Source: Cupriavidus sp. YR651 (GTDB lineage Bacteria > Pseudomonadota > Gammaproteobacteria > Burkholderiales > Burkholderiaceae). From it: DNA of 64,000 nt. Numbering within the stretch: the stretch's first letter is position 1; each line of letters starts with the position of its first letter. Location of the stretch: the NCBI RefSeq assembly GCF_900101625.1, contig NZ_FMYZ01000007.1, forward strand, positions 1-64,000, written 5' to 3'. A program made the translations under genes and the position numbers. The notes below the pieces were generated by a model. The model was not told the origin of the DNA, searched no databases, and saw nothing but the letters and a program-made list of their open reading frames with translations. Shown here piece by piece: positions 1 through 9,307 of this stretch.

Positions 1-1049
1 GCCTCATCGACGGGCGAAGTCGCTAGCTCAGGGGGCAACGTAGCCCGCAACGCAGGATGATTGGCACTCCCGAGGTTCAGGCGGATTTCAGTGTGCGGTT
101 GTGCCACCGTGTCAGGATTGCCCGGCGCCAGAAGATAGAAGCGATACAGTTGTACCGAGCCACTCCTGATCGAGAACAGCACCTCCTCCGCATCCATGCC
201 TGCGACTTGGCGCTTGCCTTTACGTAGCACGCTTACGTAGCCGCTATACCCCTGCGTCCTCAGTTCCCGACGCAGGTCTGGCAGCGTCTTCAGCAGCGAA
301 GTTTGCTGATCCACATCCACGGCATCACGCACATCTATCAGGAACAAGGAAGGCCGACCAGGCTGGAGCACCATGCCCTGATGGAGCAACTCACTGTTTC
401 GCGATGGACCGCCGATGAGCGCGCCTTCGATGCAGAAGCCGCGTTCCGTGGGAACAGCCCAGTCGTCGCGGTAGGTGATATATCGATACCATTCACCCTC
501 TCTTCGGATAACTTTTTGTACGGCACCGCTCCCCAACACAGATTTCATGGTTAGCATCGTGCTACCGGCCAGAGCATGACCTTCACCTTTGAAAGAGGAA
601 TCGGCATCGCCGTCTTCCTTGAAAATCATCAATCGCGAGGTCGCAGATGGTGACACGACCTTCTCAAGCCATGGCACATCGATCTCTACAACCCCATTCG
701 GGAGACCTCTTCTCACCGACTCTTTGTATGGAATGAGAATGGTGCGCTTCCTTGTCCCCAACTCTCTTTCACGTGTATCGACCTTGTGCTGGAAAGTTCC
801 GACACTGACGTTTCTGGCAACGTCAATCTTGTCGCCCCAGAATTCATACTCTTCTGAACTAATCTTGCTGTTCGCGGGACGGTCCAGCACAAATCGTCCG
901 ATGCACCATGGCCGCGGATTGGCAATGAGGGGATTGCTTGTTGTCATCACAGGCTCCACAGGGGTAATCCGCGCACAGGCGGACAGACCCACCACCAATA
1001 GAATAAGAAGGGCACGCAGCGCGCGCGTGTTGATCAGCTCAGGGTTCAT
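1..1049 (-). CDS. T6SS immunity lipoprotein, Tli4-like (partial)
   Basis: The frame is open from an ATG at 1049 to the left edge, so at least 349 residues are present and the C-terminus is missing. The N-terminus has a short basic stretch, a hydrophobic segment and the lipobox LSAC with Cys25, so it should be a lipoprotein exported to the periplasm. Its ATG overlaps the stop of the lipase gene (ATGA at 1049-1046), which implies translational coupling. An exported lipoprotein directly after a lipase effector is the usual layout of Tle/Tli pairs, where the immunity protein neutralises the lipase in the periplasm. The Tli4 assignment rests on context and general character; export and coupling are seen directly. 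Confidence 0.65.
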   Translation of the reverse strand, partial: MNPELINTRALRALLILLVVGLSACARITPVEPVMTTSNPLIANPRPWCIGRFVLDRPANSKISSEEYEFWGDKIDVARNVSVGTFQHKVDTRERELGTRKRTILIPYKESVRRGLPNGVVEIDVPWLEKVVSPSATSRLMIFKEDGDADSSFKGEGHALAGSTMLTMKSVLGSGAVQKVIRREGEWYRYITYRDDWAVPTERGFCIEGALIGGPSRNSELLHQGMVLQPGRPSLFLIDVRDAVDVDQQTSLLKTLPDLRRELRTQGYSGYVSVLRKGKRQVAGMDAEEVLFSIRSGSVQLYRFYLLAPGNPDTVAQPHTEIRLNLGSANHPALRATLPPELATSPVDE

Positions 1050-2941
1050 TTCGCAGGGTTCTCGATGGAGTGTGCAATCTGCGCCACGCTGTAGAGCGTG
1101 CCCCAGCGTGTCCAGGGATGCTCGAAGCTGAATTGATGCTCGTATCCCCCTTGCACAAAGACCATTTGGACGCCATTGGCCTTGTCCTTTGACAGCCCCG
1201 GAATCAGCCCGCGGCCTTGCGCTGCGGCAGACCACGACGGGACCGTACCGTCACCAGCGATAATCCCGTTATCTCGCTCACCCTGCTTTGGCGCAACGGC
1301 CTTCTGCTGCACGGTCAATTTGATGGCTTGGCCACGCACGCGGATGGTCAGCACACCATGATGATCGTCGTGGATCAACTCAGCGCCTTTTAGCTCTTCT
1401 GCGGTCGTGCCCTCGGGAAGCGCACCCTCCCACAAAACCTTGCCCCAGGTTTGAAGCTCCTCGTCAAGCAGGCCCGCTTCCAGCTTGGCGGCCCCCTGCC
1501 TGCTATCCAAAGATTTTGACTTGAGTGCCCCGTCCCCATACAACGCGTAGGTGTTTGGGTGATAGACGTTGCGTAGCTTGTCCTGACGTTTCACTACTTC
1601 CTTAATTCTGTTCTTGTAGTCTTCGTGAACATTGCTTTCAGCCCCTTCCTTGTCAAGCCTCTCCCGAATGATCCCCGCTGGGTCAAGCAAGGAATTGTCC
1701 GGCAGCAGGGCGTACCACGCGTCGTTGGTGTACAGGTCATCTAGCGCGTTTTTCTCGGGAAGGGCCATGATTTCCCTGCCATCATTCTTGTCCACAAAGA
1801 TCCACCATGGCTTTCCATCGTAATAGTCTGGCATCGGCGCCAGTTCCATCGGGCCCTCCGCGTTGCTGGCAATTGCCACGAACTCCGCATCGTCGCGCCC
1901 CATGAGACTCCCGTTGATGAAATCCTCGCCACCCGTGCGGAACCGCTTGGCAAACAGCGGCGCCCCGGTGGCCGGTTGCGCGCTATGGATTACGCCGTGC
2001 ATATCCTTGGCGCCACCGCAGAACTGGGAAGCCATGCGCGCCACCAAACCACCCATGGAATGCGTGATAACAATGGCCTTGTCGGTATGGTTCTCCCGGC
2101 ATATCTCACGGATACCCATAACGCGGGTGATCCGCTCGGTGTCGTGATGTTTGAAGTCGACGCCATCCAGGACTTGCTGCCCCGATATTTCGTTCGATTG
2201 CAGGAAGTTGTAGCCAATGGCGTAGACCGGGTAGCGATAGCGGGCCAATGACTTGAACACATCGGAATCGGCTGTAATCGGCCCACCGGGTCCGTAGGCG
2301 CCATAGTCGGATGGATCGGTGCCAAGGATGGCGCTGAGCGCAGCTTTCTCACCCTCCTCATCACCGTTTGCCCACTCGCCGATGGCTTGTCCCATCAGCA
2401 TCGGATGGTTGAGCGTGTATTCCAGCCAGGCCAACGTCGGCTGATAACTCCAGCGATGGACGGTTCCCCATCCACGTCGGCTTGCCTCCTCATCACTCAA
2501 ATCATTGTTGCCAACGTCGACCGGACCACGTGGATCAACCACAGCCTGGATAGGATCAAACCGTCTCGCACGCTTGCTCGCGCTGGCGAACCAGCCCGTG
2601 ATGATCGAGATCGCCCCGAAAACGCCTGAAATCACGCCGTCCATATTGGGCGGATGCCACACGACCGCTCCTGTTTTCTTGTTCGTCAGCAGGGACCCCA
2701 TTACCCCAGGAAGGAAGATCACGGGAATCGGCGAACGCGGATCCACATGCACTTCTTTGGAGCGCTGGTCACTGTCCGAAGTCAGCACGGCGCGAGCCGA
2801 GGGTATGCCGTCGCGATCGAAGCTGCCAGAGAGTCGGACAACGTCGTCACTTCCGTCACCTATATCGATAGGTGAGGCGTTTTCGCTGCCGCGCGCTTGC
2901 GCGGGTGCGTCCGGTACGCTGCGGTTTATAGAGCTACTCAT
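1046..2941 (-). CDS. T6SS lipase effector, PGAP1-like alpha/beta hydrolase (Tle4-like)
   Basis: A 631-residue protein. After a hydrophilic N-terminus of about 70 residues comes an alpha/beta-hydrolase core with an oxyanion-type segment (IFLPGVMGS, about 75-83). The nucleophile elbow is THSMGG, with Ser295 as the likely catalytic serine; Thr replaces the first Gly of the usual GxSxG. Such enzymes hydrolyse membrane phospholipids of competitor cells after delivery to the periplasm. There is no signal peptide, which fits T6SS delivery. The gene is third in the vgrG unit and overlaps its putative immunity gene by 4 bp. The effector role is inferred from fold and neighbours. The exact Tle family (4 or another PGAP1-like group) is less sure. 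Confidence 0.75.
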   Translation of the reverse strand: MSSSINRSVPDAPAQARGSENASPIDIGDGSDDVVRLSGSFDRDGIPSARAVLTSDSDQRSKEVHVDPRSPIPVIFLPGVMGSLLTNKKTGAVVWHPPNMDGVISGVFGAISIITGWFASASKRARRFDPIQAVVDPRGPVDVGNNDLSDEEASRRGWGTVHRWSYQPTLAWLEYTLNHPMLMGQAIGEWANGDEEGEKAALSAILGTDPSDYGAYGPGGPITADSDVFKSLARYRYPVYAIGYNFLQSNEISGQQVLDGVDFKHHDTERITRVMGIREICRENHTDKAIVITHSMGGLVARMASQFCGGAKDMHGVIHSAQPATGAPLFAKRFRTGGEDFINGSLMGRDDAEFVAIASNAEGPMELAPMPDYYDGKPWWIFVDKNDGREIMALPEKNALDDLYTNDAWYALLPDNSLLDPAGIIRERLDKEGAESNVHEDYKNRIKEVVKRQDKLRNVYHPNTYALYGDGALKSKSLDSRQGAAKLEAGLLDEELQTWGKVLWEGALPEGTTAEELKGAELIHDDHHGVLTIRVRGQAIKLTVQQKAVAPKQGERDNGIIAGDGTVPSWSAAAQGRGLIPGLSKDKANGVQMVFVQGGYEHQFSFEHPWTRWGTLYSVAQIAHSIENPAK

Positions 2942-3001
2942 GGTTTACACGACAAATAACGTGATGGGATGACTTGCTGGTATGGCACGGCACGAACGAA
3001 T

Positions 3002-4270
3002 TCATTTGCTCGGGGCTTCCTCAAGTCGGGCGCGTTTCAATACTGCGCAATCAAAGTGCGAGTTCTCACCGACGAGAACAACCTGCTCCGCTCTGTCACT
3101 GCTGAGCGACGAGGCAGCACAGGCTACTGCTAGCCACGGTGCAGCGGTGCCGGCGAAGCCAACGGTTTGATCGAGATCAGCAGGGCGCACGGTCAGTCCG
3201 AGCTTCCTCGACGACTCTTGCAATGCACCGGCTCGCGCCGAATCGATATTTGTTAGCCACCCACCGGCGATCTGATTGGCCGCGAGACCACCCCATTTCA
3301 CAGCATGCGATAGCGCATCTGGCTGATCCAGCCGACCTCGCACCGGGCGGTGCAAACTTGCCATGCGCGGCGTCCGATACCTGCTAGCCAGTTCTTCCGG
3401 TACCAACAACAGCGCGGCGCCAGCTTCGGCCGAACCTGTCGGCGGTATGCCTGAAAGTAAAGGATGCAACTGGACGGCGACGGCGAGTGTGGCGTGCAGG
3501 CTTGTATTCGCCAAGATTTCATCCAGCCATTTGTCGAGGCTTATCAAGTCAAACCGCGACTCCGCCGTCGGCATTACCTCAGCCTTTCGAAGTGATCTGG
3601 CATACCAGCAGTCCTGCCATAGCGCTTCATTTTCCTGCTGAGTCAACCCGTTGGACACGGAAAGCCGGATTACCAAGTCCACTTGCGCGGGTAGCTGTTG
3701 GATGCGTGGCACGAGCTCATCGAGCAATTCGCCGAACAACCATGTTGTAACGTCGCGACGGCGGTTGCGGTCATCCTCGCCACTGCCGGGGGTCGTACGC
3801 ATGCCCGGTATGACGAGCCAGCGGGCTTTGACCGGCTCCCCGACAACTGCTATCGAGCCTCGCGTCTCAAGCGACAAAGTCGCCTTATCAATGCGCTCAG
3901 GCGCATTCTCGTCAGGATTAGACGAGAATCGGTGAGCCGCACCCAATACGGCCAGCGGGATACTTGCCGCTTCGAAGACGCGCGCGTTGAACGCCTTCAC
4001 GGCTTCATTGCTTAACTCCGCGTCCAGTTTCCGGCCTTCAAATACGCTATAGCGGCGCAGCACGGTCCACGCGGAAATGCCTAACGGAAAGACGACGAAA
4101 GTCGTCCAAAATTTCCATGTTTGGGTTGGCATGCCTTGCGGCCAAGCAACGAGGACGACGAGCATGCCGGTCATGGCCATCACAAGGAACGCCACTATCC
4201 AAACGCGTCGCGACGGTGCACTAATCTGTGCTGATGCCTCGGAAGGTAGTAGTGAAAAGTCAACGGCCAT
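3002..4270 (-). CDS. VgrG-linked membrane protein of unknown function
   Basis: A 422-residue protein whose ATG follows a good ribosome site (AAGGAG, nine bases upstream). Two hydrophobic segments lie near residues 23-43 and 53-69. They are followed by a long soluble part rich in Ala and Leu. The C-terminal 100 residues (roughly from AANQIAGGW to VVLVGENSHF) loosely recall a thiolase or ketoacyl-synthase fold, but this is an impression only. It starts 47 bases after vgrG and ends 60 bases before the lipase, so it is probably co-transcribed. It resembles none of the common effector adaptors I would recognise (DUF4123, DUF2169, DUF1795). It could help load the lipase or be a separate effector or immunity factor; I do not assign a function. 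Confidence 0.6.
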   Translation of the reverse strand: MAVDFSLLPSEASAQISAPSRRVWIVAFLVMAMTGMLVVLVAWPQGMPTQTWKFWTTFVVFPLGISAWTVLRRYSVFEGRKLDAELSNEAVKAFNARVFEAASIPLAVLGAAHRFSSNPDENAPERIDKATLSLETRGSIAVVGEPVKARWLVIPGMRTTPGSGEDDRNRRRDVTTWLFGELLDELVPRIQQLPAQVDLVIRLSVSNGLTQQENEALWQDCWYARSLRKAEVMPTAESRFDLISLDKWLDEILANTSLHATLAVAVQLHPLLSGIPPTGSAEAGAALLLVPEELASRYRTPRMASLHRPVRGRLDQPDALSHAVKWGGLAANQIAGGWLTNIDSARAGALQESSRKLGLTVRPADLDQTVGFAGTAAPWLAVACAASSLSSDRAEQVVLVGENSHFDCAVLKRARLEEAPSK

Positions 4271-4317
4271 GATTCATCTCCTTCGTGGCATAGCGAACCT
4301 CGCCTTGGCAGCGAATG

Positions 4318-6897
4318 TCACGCGGCACCTTTCTGGTTTCCCAATACACGAATCAATATGCCTTCGACATCGTGGCTTTTCTGGACCGCGGTCCGGCCCA
4401 TCTCATCGGTCAGTCCTTTGATGCGGGTGCCGTCTTCACGCACAATCTCGTAAGGCTGATGCTTCAGCACTTCACCGGTTATCTTGTTGCGAAGTACGTA
4501 AGGGTCGTTGAAGGCTGTCTTGGGCAGACTATTCATCTGTTGAGCCAGTGACGACGGCCCTTGCCGACTGAACGCGGCCGACCTGATCGTCCGATCGCCC
4601 CGCGTACCATCCTCGATGCCGGTCGATGACATGCTCAAGTACGAGCCTCCGCACTTGAGCAGCAACTCTTCCCTGGCCTCGATGACAACCCGCCCGTTGG
4701 CACTGGTGATCGTCATGTTCCGGTCGGCCAACAGCCGCATCTCGTCGCTCTGCGCCTGGATCTCCACCTTGCCCCTGGCCGCGAACAGCTTGATGCCCAG
4801 CTTCTGCGCAAAGATGGAGACCAACTCGCCTGCCGCCACGGTGAAGCGCTTGACGATGCTGAGATCGGCGTTGCCACCCGCGGTGGCGATCAGGTTCTCC
4901 GCCGCGCTCAACTGCAAGTCCGCGCCCGATACCAGTGCCATGCCAGCCGGCGCGCTGACCAGAATTGCGGCTTTCCTGAGTTCCTTTAGCGTGTCGTCGA
5001 GCAGGGCCTTCTGTCGGGCGTAGTCGGCTGCGATGGCTTGTGCGGCTTTCGCGGCCGACGCCAGCGCCTCGCTTTGCTGAAGCGCCTGCTGCAGCAAGCC
5101 CTGCGCGGCGTCCATATCAAGTTGCTGCCCATTCGCCTTCGGCTGATCGTCCGCCGAAACCAGCAGCCCCTTGCCACCCCGGATCGCTCCCCAGCCTGAC
5201 GTGCGCAACTCGAAGCCATTGCCCCGCTTTTTCTTCTGGTGATCCACCAGGTAGCCGAGGTTGAGTTGAGTCTTGCCCCCAAAATCGGTGGATAGCTTGA
5301 TGCTCTCCTGACCCGCCCAGTCCTCGAACCGCAGCTTGTTGTTGCTCTGCGTGCGGATCACGTTGCGCGACAGCCATCGGTCCTGGTTCGTGATCAGATC
5401 CGTGTGCTGGCTGTTGTGCTGCACGTGGGCGATATACGGCTTGTTGGGATTCCCGTCGCGGAAGGCGACGTCCACATAGGTGCCGTCCACCAGCGGGAAG
5501 TGGAAGCCGGTTTGCAGCGCCCCCGCGAACGGCTTGGCGAGGCGCAGCGGGACGCTCTCGCCGCCATTGGGCCACGTGTCAAAGTCGAAATCGAAGCGGA
5601 CGACGTAGTGGCCATCCTGCGTCAGGTAGGCATACTTGTACTGGCCCGGCGAGGTCACGCGGGCGCTCAGCGTGCCGTGAATCCTCGGCCAGCTGTCTTC
5701 GTCCATCGGCAGCCGGAAGCGCCGGTCCGACGGAATCGCCCTGAAGGTATTGCAATAGGCGGCATCGCGCGCCCCGCTGTGGATGACTTCGGTGACCACC
5801 AGCCCGTTGGGCGCGTCGGGCAGTGTCTGGTCCGTGCGCAGGATGCGCGCCGGACACAGCGCCAGCACGTTGCTCTCGCCCGCGAAGATCAGTTGCCGCG
5901 AGAACTCCGCCTCGTGGCGCAGTTGCGCCTCCCATTTGGCACCCTCGAAATCCAGGTGGTGCGTGCCGTAGACGTAGGACTGGCCGTAGGTCGTCTTCTC
6001 CTTGCGTGCGACGTTCGCCTCGCCAGTGGGCCGCTCCCAGGCCTGATCGGGATTGAAGTCGGCGACCCGGAACGATTCCGGCATGGTCCGCGCGTGGGTC
6101 TCGAGCGAGAACACCGCCTCCTGCCCGGACTCCAGCCCGGCCGTCTCACGGTAGGGCACCCGCAGTTCCGGCTGGTAGAGGTAGTGATCGATATCGTCGC
6201 CGAACACCACCATCTCGCCGAATTTTCCCAGACTGAAATAGAAGTACAGCCCCTCTTGCTCACACAGCAGCCGAATGAACGCCAGATCGGACATCTGATG
6301 CTGAAGGCGGAATTTGTGCTCGGGATAGGTTCGGCGCAGCTTGAAGATGAACTGGTGCCCCTGCAGGTCGTGGCGGCGCAAGATCGCCTCGATGATTTGC
6401 GGGGCGGTCTGTTGCTGGTAGATGCGGCTGGCGCGCGTCAGCCGCAGTCGCGCGATGCGTGGCTCGACCACGACTTCGTAGCCGCAGAAGTCGCGTGTCT
6501 GTCTGGTCCTGGAGAAGCGCGTGATGCAGCCGGCGAACTTGCGAGGCGCCGTGCCGTCAGCGGGATCGATCCGGAAGGTCGCCGCCTTGCCCAGATAGTC
6601 GGCGCGATCGAGCTCCAGCGGATGCGTCAACTGGACGGTGACGATGTAGGGGTCACCCATCCGCTCCACCGCCTCAAAGGCGATCACCGACAACGCCGAC
6701 GCGCTCGCCGTACCGGGCACTTCCAGGAAATACGTCTGCCGCCCGGTCAGCTTCTCGCGCAGCGCGCCGTCGTAGTGCTTCAGTTGCTTCAGTCCTTCCA
6801 CCAGATCCGCCATGTGTTGGGCTCCGTTGTCAGCGTTGATCAACGCCTGTTGCAGTGACCATGCGTTGCTCGATGCAACGTGCTGCGCGCCGCACAC
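4318..6897 (-). CDS. vgrG: T6SS spike protein VgrG
   Basis: An 859-residue protein that starts at GTG 6897 behind AGGAGG nine bases upstream. Order of domains: gp27-like base (about 30-400), gp5-like OB and beta-helix parts (about 400-600), a DUF2345-type region (about 640-790) and a C-terminal tail from about 795. The tail contains PYVLRNKITGE and EDGTRIKGLTDEMGRT, which looks like the transthyretin-like extension found on other VgrGs. In enteroaggregative E. coli, such an extension binds the phospholipase Tle1. A lipase gene two places downstream makes cargo loading on this tail plausible. The protein forms the trimeric tip of the T6SS tube. It is transcribed away from tssB, sharing the 6898-7100 gap. 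Confidence 0.93.
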   Translation of the reverse strand: MCGAQHVASSNAWSLQQALINADNGAQHMADLVEGLKQLKHYDGALREKLTGRQTYFLEVPGTASASALSVIAFEAVERMGDPYIVTVQLTHPLELDRADYLGKAATFRIDPADGTAPRKFAGCITRFSRTRQTRDFCGYEVVVEPRIARLRLTRASRIYQQQTAPQIIEAILRRHDLQGHQFIFKLRRTYPEHKFRLQHQMSDLAFIRLLCEQEGLYFYFSLGKFGEMVVFGDDIDHYLYQPELRVPYRETAGLESGQEAVFSLETHARTMPESFRVADFNPDQAWERPTGEANVARKEKTTYGQSYVYGTHHLDFEGAKWEAQLRHEAEFSRQLIFAGESNVLALCPARILRTDQTLPDAPNGLVVTEVIHSGARDAAYCNTFRAIPSDRRFRLPMDEDSWPRIHGTLSARVTSPGQYKYAYLTQDGHYVVRFDFDFDTWPNGGESVPLRLAKPFAGALQTGFHFPLVDGTYVDVAFRDGNPNKPYIAHVQHNSQHTDLITNQDRWLSRNVIRTQSNNKLRFEDWAGQESIKLSTDFGGKTQLNLGYLVDHQKKKRGNGFELRTSGWGAIRGGKGLLVSADDQPKANGQQLDMDAAQGLLQQALQQSEALASAAKAAQAIAADYARQKALLDDTLKELRKAAILVSAPAGMALVSGADLQLSAAENLIATAGGNADLSIVKRFTVAAGELVSIFAQKLGIKLFAARGKVEIQAQSDEMRLLADRNMTITSANGRVVIEAREELLLKCGGSYLSMSSTGIEDGTRGDRTIRSAAFSRQGPSSLAQQMNSLPKTAFNDPYVLRNKITGEVLKHQPYEIVREDGTRIKGLTDEMGRTAVQKSHDVEGILIRVLGNQKGAA

Positions 6898-7100
6898 TAA
6901 ACGATTCCTCCTGAGGTGGAAATGCCTTCGCTTCTGAATTCACGACCAGATCCGATCCAGATCAACACCCATTGAGAATTCAAGAATCGGCGAATTTCTC
7001 TGTAGCGAAGGAGGTGGTATCAATCGGCAATTAGCGTCGCACTACCGATCGCCGTTTGAGAACTGACAATCGATGAAACCAGAGATAAGAAGGAAGAGAA

Positions 7101-7616
7101 ATGGCTGAGAGTTTCCAGAACGAAGTGCCCAAGGCACGGGTCAACATCAAGCTCGACTTGCATACCGGCGGCGCACAGAAGAAGGTGGAGTTGCCGCTCA
7201 AGCTGCTGGTGATGGGCGACTACAGCAACGGGCAGGACTCGCGGGCACTTGCCGAGCGCGAGAAGGTCTCGATCAACAAGAACAACTTCAATTCGGTGCT
7301 TGCCGACTTCAACCCCAAGGCGAAGATCGCGGTCGAGAACACCCTCGTCGGCGATGGCACCGAGCTGCCGGTCGATCTCGACTTCAAGTCGATGGAGGAC
7401 TTCAAGCCGGAGGTGGTGGCCGGCAAAGTGCCGGAACTGCGCGCTCTGATGGCGGCGCGCAATCTGCTCCGCGACCTGAAGTCGAACCTGCTCGACAACG
7501 CCATGTTCCGGCGCGAACTCGAGAAGATTCTCAAGGACCCGGCCCTGTCCGAGCGCCTGCGCGCAGATCTGCAGAAGATCGGCGAGGCCGCTCCAGCTTC
7601 CCCGTCCGCTCAATAA
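7101..7616 (+). CDS. tssB: T6SS contractile sheath small subunit TssB (VipA)
   Basis: A 171-residue protein with the typical TssB N-terminus (PKARVNIKLDL near 10-20), the core KVELPLKLLVMGDYS, and the KVPELRALMAARNLLRDLKSN helix region near 112-133. Length matches the family. It pairs with TssC to form the cytoplasmic sheath that contracts to propel the Hcp tube. A purine-rich ribosome site (AAGGAAGAG) precedes the ATG. The C-terminal tail is Ala/Pro/Ser rich, as is common. It is the first gene of the plus-strand T6SS operon and is followed by tssC after 22 bases. Confidence 0.96.
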   Translation: MAESFQNEVPKARVNIKLDLHTGGAQKKVELPLKLLVMGDYSNGQDSRALAEREKVSINKNNFNSVLADFNPKAKIAVENTLVGDGTELPVDLDFKSMEDFKPEVVAGKVPELRALMAARNLLRDLKSNLLDNAMFRRELEKILKDPALSERLRADLQKIGEAAPASPSAQ

Positions 7617-7638
7617 CCATCCTTGAGGAGTCAGCCCC

Positions 7639-9189
7639 ATGGCCAAGCATGAAGTCACCACGCACGGCAGTATCGATGCAGCAGACACTGTCGTCCTCGA
7701 AGCCCCGGGCAAGAGTGTCTACGAGTCCCTGTGTGAGAAGATCAACCTGACACCGGTCAAAGCCACGCGCCCGGTGGAATCGTTCCAGAGCGCCGATGCG
7801 CTCTCCGAATCGTCGCTGGACGAACGCGTCGCACAGGCGATGAACGTCTTCCTGAAGATGATCCAGGACTCGTCGCAGCAGGTGGACCGCCTCGACAAGA
7901 GCCTGCTCGATTTCCATATCGAGCACCTCGATCGGCAGATCAGCCGCCAGCTGGATGCGATCATGCACAACGAGACGTTCCAGAATATCGAATCGGCCTG
8001 GCGTGGTTTGAAATTCCTGGTCGATCGCACCGACTTCCGCAAGAACGTCAAGATTGAAGTGCTGGATGTTTCGAAGGACGCGCTGCGTCAGGACTTCGAG
8101 GACACACCCGAGGTCATCCAGAGCGGGCTGTATCTGCACACCTACATCCGGGAATACGACACGCCAGGCGGCGAGCCAATCGGATCGATCATCTCCAACT
8201 ATGCGTTCGATCGCAGCCCTCAGGACATCACCCTGCTGCGCAATATCTCCAAGGCGTCCGCGGCCGCGCACATGCCGTTCATCGGCTCCGTGTCGCCGGC
8301 ATTCTTTGGCAAGGAGTCGATGGAGGAAGTGGCGAGCATCCGCGACATCGGCAACTACTTCGATCGCGCCGAGTACCTGAAGTGGAAGAGCTTCCGCGAA
8401 TCCGACGATGCGCGATATATCGGCCTGACCCTGCCGAATTTCCTCGCGCGCCTGCCCTATGGCCCGGAGACTGTTCCGGTGCGCGCCTTCAACTATACGG
8501 AAGCCGTCAAGGGCCCGGATCACAATCGCTACCTCTGGGCCAATGCCTCGTTCGCGTTTGCCGCGAATATGGTGCAGAGCTTCATCAAGAATGGCTGGTG
8601 CGTGCAGATCCGTGGCCCGCAGGCCGGCGGCCTGGTCGAAGACCTGCCGATCCATCTGTACGATCTGGGCACCGGCAACCAGGCCAAGATCCCGACCGAG
8701 GTACTGATCCCGGAAACACGCGAGTTCGAGTTCGCCAATCTGGGCTTCATCCCGCTGTCGTACTACAAAAATCACGATTTCGCCTGCTTCTTCTCCGCAC
8801 ATTCCGCGCAGAAGCCGGCGCTCTACGACACCAGGGAAGCCACCGCCAACAGCCGCGTCAATGCGCGCCTGCCGTACATCTTTCTGCTGTCCCGCATCGC
8901 GCATTACCTGAAGCTCATTCAGCGCGAGAACATCGGCACCACCAAGGACCGCCGCCTGCTGGAGCTGGAACTCAACACCTGGATCAAGACGCTCGTGACC
9001 GAGATGACCGATCCGGCCGACGAGCTGCAAGCCTCGCATCCACTGCGCGAAGCCAAGGTAATGGTCGAGGATATCGAGGACAACCCGGGCTTCTTCCGCG
9101 TCAAGCTCTTCATCGTGCCGCACTTCCAGATCGAAGGGATGGATATAAATCTGTCGCTCGTGTCGCAGATGCCCAAGGCAAAGAACTGA
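7639..9189 (+). CDS. tssC: T6SS contractile sheath large subunit TssC (VipB)
   Basis: A 516-residue protein of standard TssC length. Recognisable blocks are ESAWRGLKFLVDRTDFRKNV near the first third, the LLRNISKASAAAHMPFIGS segment, LPYGPETVPV, and the C-terminal VEDIEDNPGFFRVKLFIVPHF. It forms the outer sheath with TssB and is recycled by ClpV. It has a strong ribosome site (TTGAGGAG) and lies 22 bases after tssB. About 118 bases separate its stop from the chosen tssK start; no open gene is evident in that gap. Confidence 0.97.
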   Translation: MAKHEVTTHGSIDAADTVVLEAPGKSVYESLCEKINLTPVKATRPVESFQSADALSESSLDERVAQAMNVFLKMIQDSSQQVDRLDKSLLDFHIEHLDRQISRQLDAIMHNETFQNIESAWRGLKFLVDRTDFRKNVKIEVLDVSKDALRQDFEDTPEVIQSGLYLHTYIREYDTPGGEPIGSIISNYAFDRSPQDITLLRNISKASAAAHMPFIGSVSPAFFGKESMEEVASIRDIGNYFDRAEYLKWKSFRESDDARYIGLTLPNFLARLPYGPETVPVRAFNYTEAVKGPDHNRYLWANASFAFAANMVQSFIKNGWCVQIRGPQAGGLVEDLPIHLYDLGTGNQAKIPTEVLIPETREFEFANLGFIPLSYYKNHDFACFFSAHSAQKPALYDTREATANSRVNARLPYIFLLSRIAHYLKLIQRENIGTTKDRRLLELELNTWIKTLVTEMTDPADELQASHPLREAKVMVEDIEDNPGFFRVKLFIVPHFQIEGMDINLSLVSQMPKAKN

Positions 9190-9307
9190 ACGGGGACGGC
9201 CGTTCCTATGCCGTAGACCTGAAGTCCTTCCGCTGCACGCTGGCTACGCCGTCATCGTGCAGCCTCTTCCATGCGGAAACTCGTTTTCCGCGTACCAGCC
9301 GAGCACG

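Noticed and set aside
5404-6858. 484-codon open frame antisense to vgrG
   Set aside because: Shadow of the high-GC vgrG frame; it has no recognisable domain, and vgrG on the other strand is certain.
7531-9123. 530-codon open frame antisense to tssC
   Set aside because: Opposite-strand shadow of tssC with no motif or ribosome site.
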